A stretch of 64,000 nucleotides of DNA from Acidimicrobiaceae bacterium (GTDB lineage Bacteria; Actinomycetota; Acidimicrobiia; Acidimicrobiales; Ilumatobacteraceae): positions 1 through 64,000 of the forward strand of contig JADKGZ010000010.1 in the NCBI GenBank assembly GCA_016722025.1, read 5' to 3'. This document shows positions 7,743-16,790 of the stretch, in pieces (positions within the stretch are counted from its first letter, which is position 1; each line of letters starts with the position of its first letter). Both the position numbers and the translations under genes were made by a program. Under the pieces are notes generated by a model. The model did no database searches. It was not told the DNA's origin and saw nothing but the letters and a program-made list of their open reading frames with translations.

Positions 7743-9002
7743 TCAGCCGGCGGCGGCTCCCAGCGTCGAGGCCAGGAATGCGATCACACGCGACTCCCAC
7801 CCGGAAGGATCGGTGGCCAACCCCTCGGTGTGCCCTGCACCCGGCACCACCCACACCGAGACACGATCAGGCGCAGCCTCGCTGATGTGATCAGCAGCGC
7901 GGGGTTCATCGGCCACCTCGCCGGCGGCGATGAGCAGGAACCGGCACGGTGCCGCCGCACGAACCGACGCCGCCAGCGAACCCGGCCGCCGTGCCTCGGT
8001 GAGCACGTCGGTGACCGCCGACTGCAGCCACTCGACACCCTGCTGCACCCGACCGCGCCAGCCGTACGCCTCGTTCAGCCAAGCCTTGTCAGCAGCGACG
8101 CGGCCGGTCGCACCCTCCGCCACCACCGCCGAGATGCGGTCATCGGCAGCGGCGGCGCCGATGGCTTCCTCGCCCCCCATCGACAGGCCGACCACGCCGA
8201 TCCGGTTCAGCTCCACATCGGGTTGATCAGCCAGGAACGACACGCTGGCAGTGATGTCCGCATCGCCGTTCCACCCGAAGTCCATCGCCCTTCCGCCGCT
8301 GCGACCGTGGCCGCGGGCGTCGGTGAGCAGCACGCCGTAACCGTGTCTGGCCAGCACCACCGCCTGTGCGATCACACTGGTGCGCGTGGAGCCGGCGCCG
8401 TGACGCAACACGACGGCCGCACCGTTGTGCGACGCCACGTACCAGGCCGACAGGTGCGTGCCGTCGTCGGCCAGGTACTCCACGTCGCGGGCCACAACGC
8501 CGAACTCGGCAAGTCTCTTCGCGCCCAGGGTCGTCGGCGGCACATTGGTGGCCAGCACACCGGGCAGCACGATCGAGAGAACGACCAGAACGCCCGGAAC
8601 CGCGACGAACCGCACTGCGACCCGCTGCCACCGAGGCAGCCCGGCGACCACCGACCGCAGCCCGATCACGGTCAAGACCAGTGCCGCCAGCAGTACTGCA
8701 ATGCCCACGGCGCCGCGCCACCACACCTCGCCGGCAAGGGCGAAGCGCAGCCCGATGCCGAGGCCCATCGCCAGCCCCACCACACCGACGACCATGGCGG
8801 CGCCACCGGCCCACCGACCGTCGGTGGCCCTCAGCGCAAGGACGCTGCCAACAGCGACGACGACGAGCATGACACGAATGAACCGCCAGCTCGGCGAACC
8901 GTCGGCGGCGACCAGCAGCCCCGCGCCCACCGTCAACGGCACAGCAGCCGACCACCACAGCGGTGCGCTGCGGCAAGCAGCCGAGATGGCGTGGCGCGAC
9001 AC
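7743..9002 (-). CDS. Membrane-anchored alpha/beta hydrolase
   Basis: 419 residues. The first 150 hold four to five hydrophobic segments; the rest is an alpha/beta-hydrolase fold with nucleophile elbow GLSMGG (Ser274) and a late His391 in GAGHTEG as the likely catalytic base; the oxyanion region LRHGAGS is visible. The substrate is unknown; the family includes esterases and acyltransferases. The GTG start at 9002 has GGAGG about 10 nt upstream. The gene is monocistronic and converges on the lipoprotein gene. Confidence 0.8.
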   Translation of the reverse strand: MSRHAISAACRSAPLWWSAAVPLTVGAGLLVAADGSPSWRFIRVMLVVVAVGSVLALRATDGRWAGGAAMVVGVVGLAMGLGIGLRFALAGEVWWRGAVGIAVLLAALVLTVIGLRSVVAGLPRWQRVAVRFVAVPGVLVVLSIVLPGVLATNVPPTTLGAKRLAEFGVVARDVEYLADDGTHLSAWYVASHNGAAVVLRHGAGSTRTSVIAQAVVLARHGYGVLLTDARGHGRSGGRAMDFGWNGDADITASVSFLADQPDVELNRIGVVGLSMGGEEAIGAAAADDRISAVVAEGATGRVAADKAWLNEAYGWRGRVQQGVEWLQSAVTDVLTEARRPGSLAASVRAAAPCRFLLIAAGEVADEPRAADHISEAAPDRVSVWVVPGAGHTEGLATDPSGWESRVIAFLASTLGAAAG

Positions 9003-9058
9003 TCCGACGGACCTCCAGGGGCATCGTCGGCCTCGGCGCCGGCGTGAGCAAGGGGCCT

Positions 9059-9080
9059 TCGACCCGCGCTGCCGGGTCGA
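9059..9080 (-). terminator. Hairpin downstream of HAD gene
   Basis: TCGACCCG and CGGGTCGA form an 8-bp perfect stem with loop CGCTGC, located 28 bp past the HAD stop codon. There is no clear U-run on the minus strand. Confidence 0.5.
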
Positions 9081-9107
9081 GCCCGGCCGCAGCCGAGCAG
9101 CTGCAGC

Positions 9108-9800
9108 TCAGCCCTCGATGCCCAGCCAGCCGGGTAGGTCGGTGATCGACTCCAGGTCGGCGAAGTGCTCGTCGTGATCGACGTGCTCGAGCTCCCACAG
9201 CAACGGGTAGGGCACGTGCACGGCGGTACCGCCGAGCGCCATCACCGGCAAGATGTCGCTGCGCACGCTGTTGCCCACCATGCACACGCGGCCGGGCGCA
9301 ACGCCCAGCTTGCGAAAGATGCGGTCGTAGGTGTGCGGGTCCTTCTCGAGCAGGATCTCGATGTCGGAGAAGTGGTGCGCCAGCCCGCTGGTCTCCACCT
9401 TGTGGGTCTGGTGGATGAGGTCGCCCTTGGTGATGAGCACCATGCGGTAGTGACGACCGACCTTCGCGAGCACTTCCGGCACGTGCGGCAGCAGACGCAC
9501 GGGTTCGGTGAGCTGGGCACGAACCATCTCCATGAGCTGGCCGAGCACGTGCGTGGTGACCCGGCCTTCGCTGATGGAGAGTGCCGCCTCGACGGCGGAG
9601 AGCCCGAACGCCTTCACGCCATACCCGAAGACTGGGAGGTTCTTGCGTTCGACGGCGGTGAGGGCGGCCTTGACATCGACGCCTTCAGCAGCGAACGGCG
9701 CGACCAGCTCGACGAAGCGCTGCTCGCTCGCGTGGAACCCGTCCTCGCTGTGCCACAAGGTGTCGTCGGCGTCGAACGCCAGCATGTCGAACGTCTTCAT
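9108..9800 (-). CDS. HAD-superfamily hydrolase
   Basis: 230 residues. Motif I DADDT gives nucleophile Asp10 and general acid Asp12; motif II Thr lies in VLITKGD, and motif III/IV in EKDPHTY and MVGNSVRSD. Such enzymes are usually phosphatases (or phosphonatase/dehalogenase relatives). The ATG overlaps the stop of the GrpB-like gene (ATGA), making it the last gene of a four-gene operon. No substrate can be inferred. Confidence 0.88.
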   Translation of the reverse strand: MKTFDMLAFDADDTLWHSEDGFHASEQRFVELVAPFAAEGVDVKAALTAVERKNLPVFGYGVKAFGLSAVEAALSISEGRVTTHVLGQLMEMVRAQLTEPVRLLPHVPEVLAKVGRHYRMVLITKGDLIHQTHKVETSGLAHHFSDIEILLEKDPHTYDRIFRKLGVAPGRVCMVGNSVRSDILPVMALGGTAVHVPYPLLWELEHVDHDEHFADLESITDLPGWLGIEG

Positions 9801-10372
9801 CGAGGACGAGCCTTCGCAACGCTGTCGCCAACCATCCGATTGACCCCCTCCAGTTCATCCAGCTCGTGCTGCGCCAGTCCAACCTTCTGCAGGATCCGCA
9901 GCACGATGTCGGTCTTGCCGTCCACATAGACATCGATGTCGTCGGTGCGGGCGGCCAGCGCCAGCTTCACCGCGCCGTACTCGTCGCGCAGATCGGGGCA
10001 CGCCCTCAGCGTGTCGCGAAGACCGAGGTGGTTGCGCAGAGCGAGAGAACCAACGACGGTCACGTAGATGTTCTGTCGCGGAGCGCCTACCGGCGACCGA
10101 AAGGCGAAGCGATCAGGCACACCCATCTCACCGAGCGGCTCGTAGCCGGCCGATGCGATCGCAGCGACGGCGGCACGAACGATGTCGCGGGTGACCACGA
10201 CATCGACGTCGATCACAGGCTTCGCCGCCAGGTCGGGCACCGACGTGCTGCCGACGTGTTCGATGGCCACCACCGGCAGGGCACCGAGTGCATCGCGCAA
10301 CGACGCGGCGATCTCCTCGAACCGATGTGGCCACTGCGGGTCGTAGGGAACGACCACGAGTTGCCCTGTCAT
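9797..10372 (-). CDS. GrpB/UPF0157 nucleotidyltransferase-like protein
   Basis: 191 residues. VVPYDPQWPHRFEEIAASL at the start and IEHVGSTSVPDLAAKPVIDVDV match the GrpB/UPF0157 family, which has a nucleotidyltransferase fold (GSTS plus D.D). The specific substrate is not known; some members are linked to dephospho-CoA kinase. ATG at 10372 is 25 bp after the DauR-like gene, and the stop overlaps the HAD gene. Confidence 0.88.
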   Translation of the reverse strand: MTGQLVVVPYDPQWPHRFEEIAASLRDALGALPVVAIEHVGSTSVPDLAAKPVIDVDVVVTRDIVRAAVAAIASAGYEPLGEMGVPDRFAFRSPVGAPRQNIYVTVVGSLALRNHLGLRDTLRACPDLRDEYGAVKLALAARTDDIDVYVDGKTDIVLRILQKVGLAQHELDELEGVNRMVGDSVAKARPR

Positions 10373-10397
10373 GCGCCCACCGCCGCGGCCGAGCACT

Positions 10398-10763
10398 TCA
10401 TCGGTGGAGCGCGTTGAGGTAGTTGTAGACGGTGATGCGGCTGACGCCCATCGCATCGGCAACATCCTCCACCGCACGCCGCAGGATGAAGGCGCCGCGA
10501 TCATCCAGCAGTCGAATGGCCTTCTGCTTCTCTTCCCGCGACAGGCTGGGCAGGGGGGCACCCATCTCCCGCTCGACGGATTCGATGAGGCGGTCGAGCG
10601 CCCCATGCAGCGGTGCCGGCCGAACCGCGGCGATGACCACACCCTCCCACTTCAGTGGCAGGTCGCCCGGCTCGCGGTCTTCCGCGGCCACCAACGATGC
10701 ACCGAGTTGCTCGACGATCGGCTTCACCGCCAGCACCAGCGGGTGGCGGGGCAGCTTGGTCAT
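10398..10763 (-). CDS. DauR/YheO-like helix-turn-helix protein, shortened
   Basis: 121 residues. The C-terminal 55 residues (REEKQKAIRLLDDRGAF followed by AVEDVADAMGVSRITVYNYL) match the HTH_22 domain of YheO/DauR regulators. Typical members have a full PAS-like sensor domain and about 220 residues; here only about 60 residues precede the HTH, including PLKWEGVVIAAVRPAPLHGAL. The ATG overlaps the stop of the preceding MTH1187-like gene (ATGA), so translation is probably coupled. A role as local regulator is inference. Confidence 0.78.
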   Translation of the reverse strand: MTKLPRHPLVLAVKPIVEQLGASLVAAEDREPGDLPLKWEGVVIAAVRPAPLHGALDRLIESVEREMGAPLPSLSREEKQKAIRLLDDRGAFILRRAVEDVADAMGVSRITVYNYLNALHR

Positions 10764-11011
10764 GCGCCACCCGCTGCATCGGCCACGCGCTCGGCGTGCA
10801 GGCTGACATGCGTGGCACCGTTGGCGAACGCCTGCGCGACGATGGCCCCCGACACATCGGCAACCTGGGCTTGGCCCACCACGCATGACGAACCGAAGGG
10901 ACCGAACTCGACCTCCACACCCATCGCCTCGACCGCCGCGATCGCTGCCGTGACGTGGGGCCCGGGGTTGCCTTCGTGGAACGGCTCGATCGTGAACTCC
11001 AACAGCAGCAC
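10760..11011 (-). CDS. MTH1187/YkoF-type (thiamine-binding-like) small protein
   Basis: 83 residues. EFTIEPFHEGNPGPHVTAAI and FGSSCVVG resemble the MTH1187/YkoF family of small ferredoxin-like proteins, some of which bind thiamine. GTG at 11011 is chosen because -10 box TACCAT (11023-11018) puts the transcription start on it; an upstream start in the same frame would lie inside the promoter. It is the first gene of the operon continuing with DauR-like, GrpB-like and HAD genes. Confidence 0.75.
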   Translation of the reverse strand: MLLLEFTIEPFHEGNPGPHVTAAIAAVEAMGVEVEFGPFGSSCVVGQAQVADVSGAIVAQAFANGATHVSLHAERVADAAGGA

Positions 11012-11083
11012 GGTGCGATGGTAGCGACCGATCGACACCCTCACTGTCGGCGACGCGACGACCGGACGTGCCCGAAGACGCCA

Positions 11084-11356
11084 TCAGCGAGCGCCCATCA
11101 CCCGCTGCAGGTCGGTGCTGCGGGCGATGCAGTCGCTGCCGGCGGCGTCGAAGGCCTGGTTCAGCTTGCCCAGCGCGGTGCGGAAGGAGGTGTTCCAGTC
11201 GCTCTCGAACTGGTCGCGGGCGGGGCCGGTCCAGGTGGTGCCTGCCAGCGCGGTGGTGACGGCGCTCATCACCCCTTCGATGCTGGTGATCTGCTGCTTG
11301 AGCGAACGGCCGAGGGAGGTGAGCTGCTCGGGGACGGCGCCGTAGTTGAGCGACAT
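11084..11356 (-). CDS. WXG100-family (ESAT-6-like) protein
   Basis: 90 residues, the size typical of WXG100 proteins, which form helical hairpins exported by type VII systems. The central WTG (W42-G44) lies in the expected turn, with heptad-like helices on both sides (LTSLGRSLKQQITSIEGVM before, RDQFESDWNTSF after). ATG 11356 is preceded by AAAGG about 10 nt upstream; a longer form from 11386 is possible. No partner WXG gene or secretion gene is adjacent; the only EssC/EccC-like ATPase in the window is 38 kb away. Confidence 0.82.
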   Translation of the reverse strand: MSLNYGAVPEQLTSLGRSLKQQITSIEGVMSAVTTALAGTTWTGPARDQFESDWNTSFRTALGKLNQAFDAAGSDCIARSTDLQRVMGAR

Positions 11357-11438
11357 GGTGGCTGTGCCTTTCATCGGCCCGCCCAATGCGAGGCCGTCAC
11401 CTCCACTGGGTAGGGCGAGATCGCGGGATCGGTAAAGG

Positions 11439-11957
11439 TCAGCGCGCGTCGAGCAGCGGCAGCAGGAGCGCGACGTTGTCGGGTACGAAGCGCTCGCGCG
11501 TCATCAGCGCGCCGAGCTCCGCGCGGGTGACCCATCGCACCTCCGCGATCTCGCCGTCGGTGAACGCGAACGGGCCGTCGTGCACCACGAGGTAGCCACG
11601 CCCGATGAGGGCCACCGACTCGTCGGCGAAGCGGCCCTCGCCGAGGTACTCGAACACGGCGCACTGCACGCCCAGTTCCTCGGCCAACTCGCGCCGGGCG
11701 GCCGCCTCGTACGTCTCACCGGCGGCGACCACTCCGCCAGCCGCCAAGTCCCACATGCCCGGCCACAGGTCCTTGTGATCGGCTCGGCGATGCACCAGAA
11801 ACCGACCATCGGTGCCGACCACGGCGATGCTGACGGCCCGGTGCTGCAGACGATGGGCCCGCATCTCGGCGCGCGACACGGTGGCGACCACCCGGTCGCA
11901 GTGATCGACGATGTCGACCATCTCCGGCGCTGGCCCATCTGCGGTCTTGCCGTCCAT
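11439..11957 (-). CDS. NUDIX hydrolase
   Basis: 172 residues. The Nudix box starts at GGVVAAGETYEAAARRELAEE and ends in LG, preceded by HRRADHKDLWPGMWD, the pattern of YfcD/IDI-like Nudix proteins that cleave nucleoside-diphosphate-X compounds. ATG 11957 is preferred over ATG 11969 because -10 box TATGCA (11970-11965) would start the RNA at 11957-11958. It is divergent from the M20 amidohydrolase with overlapping promoters. Confidence 0.88.
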   Translation of the reverse strand: MDGKTADGPAPEMVDIVDHCDRVVATVSRAEMRAHRLQHRAVSIAVVGTDGRFLVHRRADHKDLWPGMWDLAAGGVVAAGETYEAAARRELAEELGVQCAVFEYLGEGRFADESVALIGRGYLVVHDGPFAFTDGEIAEVRWVTRAELGALMTRERFVPDNVALLLPLLDAR

Positions 11958-11981
11958 GACGACTTGCATAGCATGCGCCGA
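11957..11981. promoter_or_regulatory. Divergent promoters with overlapping -10 hexamers (nudix/M20)
   Basis: Minus-strand TATGCA (11970-11965) and plus-strand TAGCAT (11969-11974) share the TA at 11969-11970. The plus-strand start is predicted at 11981, exactly the ATG of the amidohydrolase; the minus-strand start at 11957-11958, the NUDIX ATG. The geometry matches that of the methylase/coaA pair. Confidence 0.55.
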
Positions 11982-13204
11982 TGGAACTCGACACCCTGCT
12001 CGACGAAGCCCGCGACCTGTTCGACGAAACGGTGGCGCTGCGCCGCACCCTGCACCGCTGGCCGGAGCTGGGCAACGACCTGCCCGTCACCCGCGAGCAC
12101 GTGCTCGGTGCCTTGGAGGGCCTCCCCCTGCAGCTCACACTGCACGAAACCACCAGCGGCATCGCTGCCGTGCTCGACGGCGGCAAGCCCGGGCCCACGG
12201 TGCTGCTGCGCGGCGACATGGATGCACTGCCACTCCACGAGGACACCGACCTCGAGTTCGAGAGCGCCGACGAGGGCAAGATGCACGCGTGCGGCCACGA
12301 CACGCACACGGCGATGTTGGTCGGCGCGGCGAAGTTGCTCAGCGCCCGTCGCGACCAGATCCCCGGCCGGGTGCTGTTCATGTTCCAGCCTGGTGAGGAA
12401 GGCGGGGGCGGCGCCGGCCTGATGTTGGAGGAAGGCCTGCTGAACGTGCCGCACGCCGCCGACGGCAGCGAGTCGCCGGTCACCGGGGCGTACGCGTTGC
12501 ACATCACCAGCAACCTGCCCACCGGCTGGATCGCCAGCAAGGGCGGCTCGATCATGGCGTCGGCCGATCAGATGCTCATCACCATCGTCGGTCGCGGCGG
12601 TCACGCCAGTCAGCCGCACGCCGCGCTCGACCCCATCCCCATCGCGTGCGAGATCGTGCAGGCACTGCAGACGATGGTCACCCGCACGATCGACGTGTTC
12701 GACCCCACGGTGGTCACGGTCGGGCGCATCAGCGCCGGCACCACCAACAACATCATCCCCGAGACCGCCGTCATCGAAGGCACCATCCGCGCCATCAGCG
12801 AGCGCACCCGGGCGAAAGTGCGCGACGGCATCCGTCGCGTGGCGGAGGGCGTCAGCGCGGCGCACGACGCACAGGTGATCATCGAGTTCCACGACGGCTA
12901 CCCGGTCACGGTCAACAACCCGGGCTCTGCCGACTTCGCGCTCGATGTGGCGGCCGAAGTCGTCGGTGCCAAGGCCACCGTGCGGCTGCCCAACCCGGTG
13001 ATGGGCGCCGAGGACTTCAGCTACGTGCTCAACCGGGTGCCGGGCGCAATGGTGTTCCTGGGCGGCACCGGCACCGACCGCAACCCGGCTACCGCAGCAC
13101 CCAACCACAGCAACCGAGTGATGTTCGACGAAGCAGCAATGGTGAACGGCGTCGCGGTCTACAGCGCCATGGCCCTGCGCCACCTGTCCGGGCCGCCCAG
13201 CTGA
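11981..13204 (+). CDS. M20-family metal-dependent amidohydrolase
   Basis: 407 residues, full length. It hydrolyses N-acyl amino acids or related amides with two metals. LRRTLHRWPELG at the start, RGDMDALPL, HACGHDTHTAML (Cys-Gly-His-Asp metal site), the PGEEGGGGA region and the C-terminal NPVMGAEDFSYV are all characteristic of the hippurate/IAA-amino-acid hydrolase branch. The ATG coincides with the predicted transcription start. It ends 3 bp before the converging mannosidase gene. Confidence 0.93.
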   Translation: MELDTLLDEARDLFDETVALRRTLHRWPELGNDLPVTREHVLGALEGLPLQLTLHETTSGIAAVLDGGKPGPTVLLRGDMDALPLHEDTDLEFESADEGKMHACGHDTHTAMLVGAAKLLSARRDQIPGRVLFMFQPGEEGGGGAGLMLEEGLLNVPHAADGSESPVTGAYALHITSNLPTGWIASKGGSIMASADQMLITIVGRGGHASQPHAALDPIPIACEIVQALQTMVTRTIDVFDPTVVTVGRISAGTTNNIIPETAVIEGTIRAISERTRAKVRDGIRRVAEGVSAAHDAQVIIEFHDGYPVTVNNPGSADFALDVAAEVVGAKATVRLPNPVMGAEDFSYVLNRVPGAMVFLGGTGTDRNPATAAPNHSNRVMFDEAAMVNGVAVYSAMALRHLSGPPS

Positions 13205-13207
13205 GCC

Positions 13208-16200
13208 TCACCACCGCACGCGCAGGGTCACCAACTCGAACGGGCGCAGCGTGAGGTTGACGAACCCGTCGGCGATGTCGAGCGAGCGCTGTGGCTCTTC
13301 GAGCAGGTTGCAGGTGCTGGCTTCGGCGATGCGCACGGGCGTGCGCACGGCCACCGTGCTGCGGGCACCACAGGCCTCGTAGAGGCGCACGACGAGGTCG
13401 CCACTGCCGTCGTCGGCACGCTTCACGGCGCTCACCTGCACCCCGGGGTGCTCGACGCTCACCAGCGGCACCGGTGCACCGTCGGTTCGCCCGGCATCGC
13501 CGGCGGCCACCATCCGCAACGGCGTGTTGAGCGCCTCGGCCTCACGCAGCACGTCGTGCAAGCCGGCGCCGTGAGCGAGCACGCCGACGGTCACCCGGTG
13601 CCGGCCATGGTCCTGCACCGGGTCGGGGTACTTCGCCGCCCGCAGCAACGACACCCGGACGCCGCCGTCCTGCACGCCGTGGCCGTAACGCCCGTCGTTG
13701 AGCACGGCAACGCCGAACCCAGGCTCGCTGAGGTCGACGTACCGGTGGGCGCACACTTCGAACTTGGCGGCATCCCACGAGGTGCTCGCGTGTGTGGGTC
13801 GCATGACATGCCCGAACTGGATGTCGCAGGCCGCCTCGCGCGCGTGCACGTCGAGCGGCACCATCAGCGACAGCAGCTTCTCGTCCTCGCGCCAGTCGAT
13901 GTCGAAGGTGATGTCGAGCCGCGGGCTACCGGCCCGCAGGGTGATCAGTTGGGTCATCTCGCTGCGGCCGAAGCTGCGCCGAACCTCCAGCGTGGCCACC
14001 AACGGACCGGCGTCGATGATCGTGACCGACTGCACCCCGCCCAGCGGTGAACCCAGACCGCGGGTCCACTCCTCGACGTCCCACGCGTCGTACTCGACCG
14101 GGTGATCGGGAGCGAGCTCGAGGTCGACGGTGCGACCGGGCGGCAACAGCTGGCGGCCCTCACGTACCGCGATGATCGAGGTGATCGTGCCGTCGAAGTC
14201 CCAGCCGACCGCGAGCCGACCATTGGCGAACGAGCGCTCGGTGACCGAGACTCGGTCGTCGAGCGGCACTGCTGCACACGCCGCAAGACCGAAGGGCGGC
14301 ACGGCGACCACTGCTGCGACCGTCCCGTCGTGCAGAGCCTGAGTCTGGCCACCACCCGGTGCGAACCCTGTTGCACTTGCAACGACTTCGCAGCGGGTGG
14401 TCGAGCCCGCGTTGGCGATGGACGCGGCAGCAGGCGCGATGCGGGCGAGCGCTTCCTCGATCAGCTCCTCGAGCCTGGCCGCCACCTGCGCATGCGCGGC
14501 CTCGCTGTCCTCGTAGACCCATGTGATCGACGAGCCGGGGATGATGTCGTGGAACTGCTGCAGCAGCACTTCCTTCCACAGCTCCTCCAGCTCGGCGGCC
14601 ACCTCCACCGGCACGTCGCCACCGGCCGCCCACCAGAGCTCGGCTTCGCGCAGCAGGCCCTCACACCGCCGGTTCCCGACCTTGGTCTTCGCCTGGCTGG
14701 TGAGCGTGCCGCGATGCATCTCGAAGTAGAGCTCGCCGTTCCACACCGGTACCGGCGCACCGGCGGCGATCTCGCCTTCCACATGGGCGAAGAACTCGTC
14801 GGTGGTGCCGCTGGCCACCTTTGGCGCGCCATCCAGGTCGGCGAAGCGGCGAGCCCGTTCGATCATCTCGCGAGTGGGGCCGCCACCACCGTTGCCGTGG
14901 CCGAAGGGCATCAGCGACCAATCGCTCCAGCCGTGCTCCTTGAAGTTCTTCTCGCTGAACACCAGCTCCTCACCGACGACGGTGGCGTTGTAGGTGTCGA
15001 CCGGAGGGAAGTGGGTGAGCACCTGCGAACCGTCGAGGCCCTGCCACTGGAAGGTGCTGTGCGGGAATCGGTTCTGCTTGTTCCAGCTCAGCTTCTGTGT
15101 GATGAACCGGTCGCACCCTCCGGCCGCGAAGATCTGCGGCAGGGACGCCGGATAGCCGAAGACGTCGGGGATCCACACCTCGTTGCACCGCCTGCCGAAG
15201 CGGCTCTCGAAGTAACGCTGCCCGTACACCAGCTGCCGCACGAGGCTCTCGCCGCTGGGCAGGTTCATGTCGGCTTCCACCCACATCGCGCCGACCGGCT
15301 GCCACTGCCCGGTGGCGACGCGCTCACGAATGCGCTCGAACAGCGGCGGGTACTGGCGCTCCATCCAGTCGTACTGCACTGCCTGTGAGCAGACGAAACG
15401 GTACTCGGGGTAGGCGTCCATCATGAGGGTGGCACTGGCGAAGGTGCGTGCGCACTTGCGGATGGTCTCGCGGATGGGCCACAGCCAGGCGCTGTCGATG
15501 TGCGCGTGGCCGACGGCGACCACCTGATGCGCGCCCTCGCGAGCGTGCAGCGCGAGTGCCGGCTGCAGCGTTCGACGGGCCGCGACTGCGCTGCCCGCGA
15601 TGTCGTACAGGTCGAGAACGTTGAACGCGGCTTCGAGGTCGCGCAGCAGCCGTTGCCGACGCTTGTCGGTGGCCGGCAACGAGGTCATCAGCCCGAGCAG
15701 CACCTCCACATCGAGCAACAGGTGGAACACATCGTCGTTGCGCTGCGCCAACGAGGCCTGGCGCAGCGTGTAGATCGGCGTGTTGCCCGCCGTCTTCAGC
15801 GAGCCGAGATGGCCATGGCGAGTGCCCACCATCGGGAAGGCCGGGTTGGAGGCGGCCTCGAGCACGACCTCCAGGGGGCCTGCGGGCGCCAGCGGAAGAG
15901 GGAGCCCGGTGCGGCGCGGGTGGATGCCCTGCACAGGCGCGCCGAGGCCGTCGGTGCCTGGTGACCACACCAGACCCTCGGCTTGGAAGCCCGCGGCGTC
16001 GGGATGGAAGCCGAGGTCGATGACGGCCTCCAGCTGCGGGCCCGACCAGGCGGCCGGCACATCGGCGGTGAACCGGAACCAAGTGGTGCCCCACGGCCGG
16101 CTCCACTTCGCGCCGATCGCGAAGGGGCGCGCCTGCGTGGCGAGCGCAGCCATCGCCTCGCCGTAGGGCACGGGTTCGCCAGGTGCATCCCATGCCTGCA

Positions 16201-16297
16201 CGGTCATCGGCATCGTCGCCGAGTACATCGCGGGCAACACCTTCTCGAGCAGCTCTCGCCGGATGCGGCGCTCCACCAAGACCGAGTCGTCGTGCAT
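13208..16297 (-). CDS. GH38 alpha-mannosidase
   Basis: 1029 residues, typical of bacterial cytoplasmic class II alpha-mannosidases. Zinc ligands His266 and Asp268 lie in HAHIDSAWLWP, and the nucleophile Asp343 in WVEADMNLPSGESL; the next motif is EVWIPDVFGYPASLPQI. The C-terminal half holds the GH38 beta-sandwich domains. There is no signal peptide, so it should act on imported mannosides in the cytoplasm. A -10 box TAACCT (16309-16304) puts the start of RNA on the ATG (leaderless). No transport or other glycan genes are adjacent. Confidence 0.93.
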   Translation of the reverse strand: MHDDSVLVERRIRRELLEKVLPAMYSATMPMTVQAWDAPGEPVPYGEAMAALATQARPFAIGAKWSRPWGTTWFRFTADVPAAWSGPQLEAVIDLGFHPDAAGFQAEGLVWSPGTDGLGAPVQGIHPRRTGLPLPLAPAGPLEVVLEAASNPAFPMVGTRHGHLGSLKTAGNTPIYTLRQASLAQRNDDVFHLLLDVEVLLGLMTSLPATDKRRQRLLRDLEAAFNVLDLYDIAGSAVAARRTLQPALALHAREGAHQVVAVGHAHIDSAWLWPIRETIRKCARTFASATLMMDAYPEYRFVCSQAVQYDWMERQYPPLFERIRERVATGQWQPVGAMWVEADMNLPSGESLVRQLVYGQRYFESRFGRRCNEVWIPDVFGYPASLPQIFAAGGCDRFITQKLSWNKQNRFPHSTFQWQGLDGSQVLTHFPPVDTYNATVVGEELVFSEKNFKEHGWSDWSLMPFGHGNGGGGPTREMIERARRFADLDGAPKVASGTTDEFFAHVEGEIAAGAPVPVWNGELYFEMHRGTLTSQAKTKVGNRRCEGLLREAELWWAAGGDVPVEVAAELEELWKEVLLQQFHDIIPGSSITWVYEDSEAAHAQVAARLEELIEEALARIAPAAASIANAGSTTRCEVVASATGFAPGGGQTQALHDGTVAAVVAVPPFGLAACAAVPLDDRVSVTERSFANGRLAVGWDFDGTITSIIAVREGRQLLPPGRTVDLELAPDHPVEYDAWDVEEWTRGLGSPLGGVQSVTIIDAGPLVATLEVRRSFGRSEMTQLITLRAGSPRLDITFDIDWREDEKLLSLMVPLDVHAREAACDIQFGHVMRPTHASTSWDAAKFEVCAHRYVDLSEPGFGVAVLNDGRYGHGVQDGGVRVSLLRAAKYPDPVQDHGRHRVTVGVLAHGAGLHDVLREAEALNTPLRMVAAGDAGRTDGAPVPLVSVEHPGVQVSAVKRADDGSGDLVVRLYEACGARSTVAVRTPVRIAEASTCNLLEEPQRSLDIADGFVNLTLRPFELVTLRVRW

Positions 16298-16368
16298 GCG
16301 CCGAGGTTACGTCGAACCGCGAGCCGCCCCGCCGGTCATGATCGAGCGACGACCCGTGCCGGGCGAGC

Positions 16369-16737
16369 TCAGCTCGCGCAGGCGATGCAGCGGTGAGCCG
16401 ACGGCAGCGCCAGCAGACGCTCGACACCGATGAAGCCCCGGCAGTGGTCGCACACCCCGTAGCCCTCCGTCTCGATGCGGTCGCGCGCCGCGATCATGGC
16501 AGCGTGGTCTGCCGTCGCCTGACGCAACAGCGCCGCAACCTGCTGTCGCTCGAACGCGATCGTGGTGCCTTCGGGGTCGTGCTCGTCATCCACGTTCGAT
16601 TGCGCTGCGGCAGCGACGATGTCGTCGAAGCTGCGCGACAGCGACTCGATCTGCTCCTCCAACTGGATCAGCTCGGCGAGCACTCGGCTGCGCAGGGCAC
16701 GCCGGTCGCGGCTGGTGAGCGTTGGGGCCGACGGCAT
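16369..16737 (-). CDS. DksA/TraR-type zinc-finger protein
   Basis: 122 residues. A coiled-coil-rich N-terminal part (about 10-85) leads to a four-cysteine zinc finger: YGVCDHC, then CIAC after the sequence IGVERLLALPSAHR. That layout matches DksA/TraR-family proteins that bind RNA polymerase through the secondary channel, a role that is not proven here. ATG 16737 is used; the open frame extends to 16815 but the added part overlaps the divergent MmcQ gene. Confidence 0.82.
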   Translation of the reverse strand: MPSAPTLTSRDRRALRSRVLAELIQLEEQIESLSRSFDDIVAAAAQSNVDDEHDPEGTTIAFERQQVAALLRQATADHAAMIAARDRIETEGYGVCDHCRGFIGVERLLALPSAHRCIACAS

Positions 16738-16790
16738 CCCCAGATCATGCCGCGTTGCAGGCCCGGCACCACTGACTATGGTCGCACGAC

